Shown in pieces: positions 38,041-40,504 of a stretch of DNA of 40,504 bases. The notes under the pieces were generated by a model. That model had not been told where the DNA came from. It saw nothing but the letters and a program-made list of their open reading frames with translations, and did not search any database. How positions within the stretch are numbered: position 1 is the stretch's first letter; each line of letters starts with the position of its first letter. Source of the stretch: an uncultured Ruminococcus sp. (lineage in GTDB: Bacteria; Bacillota; Clostridia; Oscillospirales; Ruminococcaceae); contig NZ_CALDMP010000002.1 in NCBI RefSeq assembly GCF_937915125.1, positions 1 to 40,504 on the forward strand, written 5' to 3'. Both the position numbers and the translations under genes were made by a program.

Positions 38041-40392
38041 TCACATCACCCCGAACAGCATTCCCACCAGATGTACCACCGACGCAGCGACCCATGCAAT
38101 GATGCACTGCCCGATCACAACGCCCAGCGCCCATTTTCCGCCCAGTTCCCGGCGGATTGAGGCAATCGCCGCAACACACGGCGTATACAGCAGGCAGAAT
38201 ACCAGCAGACATATTGCCGCCAGAGGAGAGAGAACCGCCAGGAGCGTTTCTGTAGAACCGAACAGCACCGACAGCGTGGAAACAACGCTTTCCTTTGCAA
38301 TAAAACCAGAGATGAGCGCTGTGGAGAACCGCCAGTCACCGAAGCCCAAAGGCTTGAAAATCGGCGCAATGATACCAGCAACGGACGCCAGCAGGCTGTC
38401 CTGGGAGTCTGCAACCACATTCAGATGGTGGTCAAAGGTCTGCAAGAACCAGATCACAATGGTGGCGAGAAAAATGACAGTAAATGCGCGCTGCAAAAAG
38501 TCCCGTGCTTTGTCCCACAGCAGCTGGAGTACATTTTTTGCGCCCGGCATACGATAGTTTGGCAGCTCCATGACAAAAGGGACGGCGTTGCCCTTGAATA
38601 AGGTCCCTTTCATCAGCGCCGCAGTCAGAATGCCCATGAGGATACCGCCGAAATACAGCGCAACCATGACCAGACCGCCGTGTTTGGGGAAAAATGCTGC
38701 TGTGAAAAAGGCGTAGATGGGCAGCTTTGCGGAACAGCTCATGAAAGGCGTCAGCAGGATCGTCATTTTTCGGTCACGCTCTGAGGGCAGCGTTCGGGTC
38801 GCCATGACGCCGGGGACAGTGCAGCCAAAGCCAATGAGCATGGGTACAATGCTTCGCCCGGATAAACCAATTTTACGCAGCAGCTTGTCCATGACAAAAG
38901 CGACACGTGCCATATATCCGCTGTCCTCCAATAGCGACAGGAAGAAAAACAGGGTAACAATGGTGGGCAAAAAGCTCAGCACGCTTCCCACGCCGTTGCA
39001 TATGCCGTCAATGACCAAAGAGTGGAGTACACTGTTTACGTCCCATTCTGTCAGGAGATTGTCTATCCAATCCGTCAGTGTACCGATACCCCATTCCAGC
39101 AGACTGGAAAGTCCGGCACCAATGACATTGAATGTCAGGAAGAACACCAGCGCCATAATTGCAATAAACGATGGGATTGCCGTGTATTTTCCTGTCAGGA
39201 TCTGATCGATCTTTGTGCTGCGGACATGTTCCTTACTTTCCCGTGGCTTGATGACAGTGGCATCGCAAATGCTTTGGATGAATTTGAAGCGCATATCCGC
39301 AATGGCGGCGGCACGATCCAGACCACGTTCCTCTTCCATCTGGACAATGATATGCTCCAGCAGTTCCTTTTCATTCTGGCTCAGCTTCAGCTGCTCCAGA
39401 ATCAGTGTGTCACCCTCTACCAGCTTTGCCGCTGCAAACCGGATGGGAATGCCGGCTGTTCTGGCGTGATCTTCAATGAGATGCATAATGCCGTGGAGAC
39501 AGCGGTGTACAGCGCCGCCTGCATCATCTTCCTTGCAGAAATCAATGCGCCCCGGGCGTTCCTGGAACTGTGCCACATGGATGGCGTGGTCGATCAGCTC
39601 GTCAATACCCTCGTTTTTTGCCGCTGAAATGGGCACCACAGGGATGCCTAGCCTTGCCTCCATTTCGTTTACCAGAATAGAGCCGCCGTTTTCCCGTACT
39701 TCGTCCATCATATTCAGTGCCAGCACCATGGGGATATCCAGTTCCATCAGCTGCATGGTCAGGTAGAGATTTCGCTCAATGTTGGTGGCATCTACAATGT
39801 TGATAATGCCCTTTGGCTTTTCGTCCAGTACAAACTGCCGGGTGACGATCTCCTCGCTGGTATAGGGTGACATGGAGTAAATACCGGGCAAATCGGTCAC
39901 CAGGGTATTGGCATGTTCCCGTATTTTACCGTCTTTCCGGTCAACGGTGACACCGGGGAAATTTCCCACATGCTGATTGGAACCGGTGAGTCGGTTGAAC
40001 AGCGTCGTTTTGCCACAGTTCTGGTTCCCGGCGAGGGCAAAGGTCAGGACCGTTCCCTCCGGCAGAGGTGTTTCATCTGCCTTCACGTGATATTTGCCGC
40101 CTTCGCCCAGTCCGGGGTGGTCAACTACTTTTTTCCGCACATTGCGGTCACAGGGTGCCGCTGCATCATGGACATCCGTAATGGTGATCTGGGCGGCATC
40201 TGCCAGCCGCAGAGTCAGCTCATAGCTGTGGATCCGCAGTTCCATGGGGTCACCCATAGGTGCCAGCTTCACCATGGTGATCTCACCGCCCGGAATGATC
40301 CCCATGTCCAGAAAATGCTGCCGCAGCGCACCCTCACCGCCCACAGTGAGCACACGTGCCGTTTTTCCGCACTGTAATTCATTTAACGTCAT
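38041..40392 (-). CDS. feoB: FeoA-FeoB fusion ferrous iron transporter
   Basis: A 783-aa inner-membrane Fe2+ transporter. Residues 1-75 form a FeoA (SH3-like) domain, MTLNELQCGKTARVLTVGGE and MGIIPGGEITMVKLAPMGDP. After a linker comes the GTPase (about 115-280): G1 GNQNCGKTTLFN, G2 region FPGVTVDRKDG, G3 DLPGIYS and G4 NMMD. The membrane part (about 390-780) has two Gate segments, with the conserved Cys in GFGCTVPGVMATRTL and in LLYTPCVAAIAS. AAGGGAGAG lies about 6 bases before ATG 40392. In most bacteria FeoA is a separate gene; the fusion removes the need for it. The promoter lies outside the window, beyond a family A repeat. Confidence 0.97.
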   Translation of the reverse strand: MTLNELQCGKTARVLTVGGEGALRQHFLDMGIIPGGEITMVKLAPMGDPMELRIHSYELTLRLADAAQITITDVHDAAAPCDRNVRKKVVDHPGLGEGGKYHVKADETPLPEGTVLTFALAGNQNCGKTTLFNRLTGSNQHVGNFPGVTVDRKDGKIREHANTLVTDLPGIYSMSPYTSEEIVTRQFVLDEKPKGIINIVDATNIERNLYLTMQLMELDIPMVLALNMMDEVRENGGSILVNEMEARLGIPVVPISAAKNEGIDELIDHAIHVAQFQERPGRIDFCKEDDAGGAVHRCLHGIMHLIEDHARTAGIPIRFAAAKLVEGDTLILEQLKLSQNEKELLEHIIVQMEEERGLDRAAAIADMRFKFIQSICDATVIKPRESKEHVRSTKIDQILTGKYTAIPSFIAIMALVFFLTFNVIGAGLSSLLEWGIGTLTDWIDNLLTEWDVNSVLHSLVIDGICNGVGSVLSFLPTIVTLFFFLSLLEDSGYMARVAFVMDKLLRKIGLSGRSIVPMLIGFGCTVPGVMATRTLPSERDRKMTILLTPFMSCSAKLPIYAFFTAAFFPKHGGLVMVALYFGGILMGILTAALMKGTLFKGNAVPFVMELPNYRMPGAKNVLQLLWDKARDFLQRAFTVIFLATIVIWFLQTFDHHLNVVADSQDSLLASVAGIIAPIFKPLGFGDWRFSTALISGFIAKESVVSTLSVLFGSTETLLAVLSPLAAICLLVFCLLYTPCVAAIASIRRELGGKWALGVVIGQCIIAWVAASVVHLVGMLFGVM

Positions 40393-40424
40393 ACTGTTCT
40401 CTCCCTTTTGATTTTGTTTCAATG

Positions 40425-40446
40425 AGGAATTAGGAGTTAGGAATTA
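40425..40446. repeat. Short ATTAGGA tandem tract upstream of feoAB
   Basis: GAGGAATTAGGAGTTAGGAA and the following TTAG form about three 10-bp units of GGAATTAGGA type, directly joined to the end of a family A element. Confidence 0.6.
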
Positions 40447-40504
40447 GGGAAATACCGCACAAAGATTGTGCGTCAGATGCGCCGTCAGATTTTTCGTCAG
40501 ATGA
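40447..40504 (+). repeat. Family A element, copy A3 (cut by the window edge)
   Basis: GGGAAATACCGCACAAAG starts a copy that continues colinearly with A1 through GTCAGATTTTTCGTCAGATG until the window ends. It lies in the 5' region of feoAB. Confidence 0.8.

Overview
The window looks like chromosomal DNA of an anaerobic, fermentative Gram-positive bacterium of the class Clostridia, most likely a Ruminococcus-type member of the Oscillospiraceae. This rests on AGGAGG-type ribosome sites, 21 recognisable sigma-A promoters with 17-bp spacers, PdxS/PdxT vitamin B6 synthesis, pyruvate formate-lyase with its activase, FeoAB, GtrA/GtrB, DUF1292 and DUF421/DUF4363 proteins. No phage, IS transposase, CRISPR array, rRNA or tRNA was seen.

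Layout. 1-3.6 kb: TetR regulator divergent from a YhgE/Pip membrane protein. 3.7-5.4 kb: EAL phosphodiesterase with a degenerate GGDEF. 6.0-9.6 kb: large polytopic membrane protein plus GtrB-like glycosyltransferase. 9.7-12 kb: a 6S-like RNA, DUF1292 protein and pdxST. 12.3-15.5 kb: VanY-like protein that has lost its zinc ligands, then glutamate dehydrogenase. 15.7-16.9 kb: a second structured RNA and a phosphoglycolate phosphatase-like gene. 17-21.1 kb: YghZ-type reductase, SPFH protein, an AT-rich DUF4230 plus 51-aa membrane pair, and a NERD protein. 21.2-24.1 kb: a cytosolic LacI-fold/GGDEF protein and an Rrf2 regulator. 24.7-28.4 kb: the pyruvate formate-lyase operon. 28.4-30.9 kb: convergent CorA and CorC-type Mg2+ proteins. 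31-34.9 kb: GtrA, DUF421/DUF4363, a Nudix hydrolase and a CPBP protease. 35.2-40.4 kb: a degenerate kinase-like protein, gapA and a FeoA-FeoB fusion with its Cys-rich partner.

The most notable system is the pyruvate formate-lyase locus. The large subunit carries the catalytic Cys-Cys pair but stops before the glycyl-radical domain. That domain is a separate 79-aa protein encoded 301 bp downstream. Between them lies a 69-aa acidic protein with three cysteines, and the activase gene follows. Each of the four genes has its own ribosome site, so this is a genuinely split enzyme, not a frameshift.

The second theme is a dense set of small fold-back repeats, in at least four families, placed mostly at gene 3' ends. 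They include one element nested in another, two near-identical inverted 174-bp copies flanking the CPBP gene, and a family whose terminal arms covary between copies. Two probable stand-alone structured RNAs, a structured corA leader and a DUF421 ribosome site buried in a terminator hairpin point to extensive RNA-level control.

Functionally the genes cover glycolysis (gapA), anaerobic pyruvate cleavage, nitrogen assimilation (gdhA), cofactor supply (pdxST), iron and magnesium transport, c-di-GMP turnover and envelope glycosylation. All assignments come from reading the sequence and motif recognition; no database search was run.
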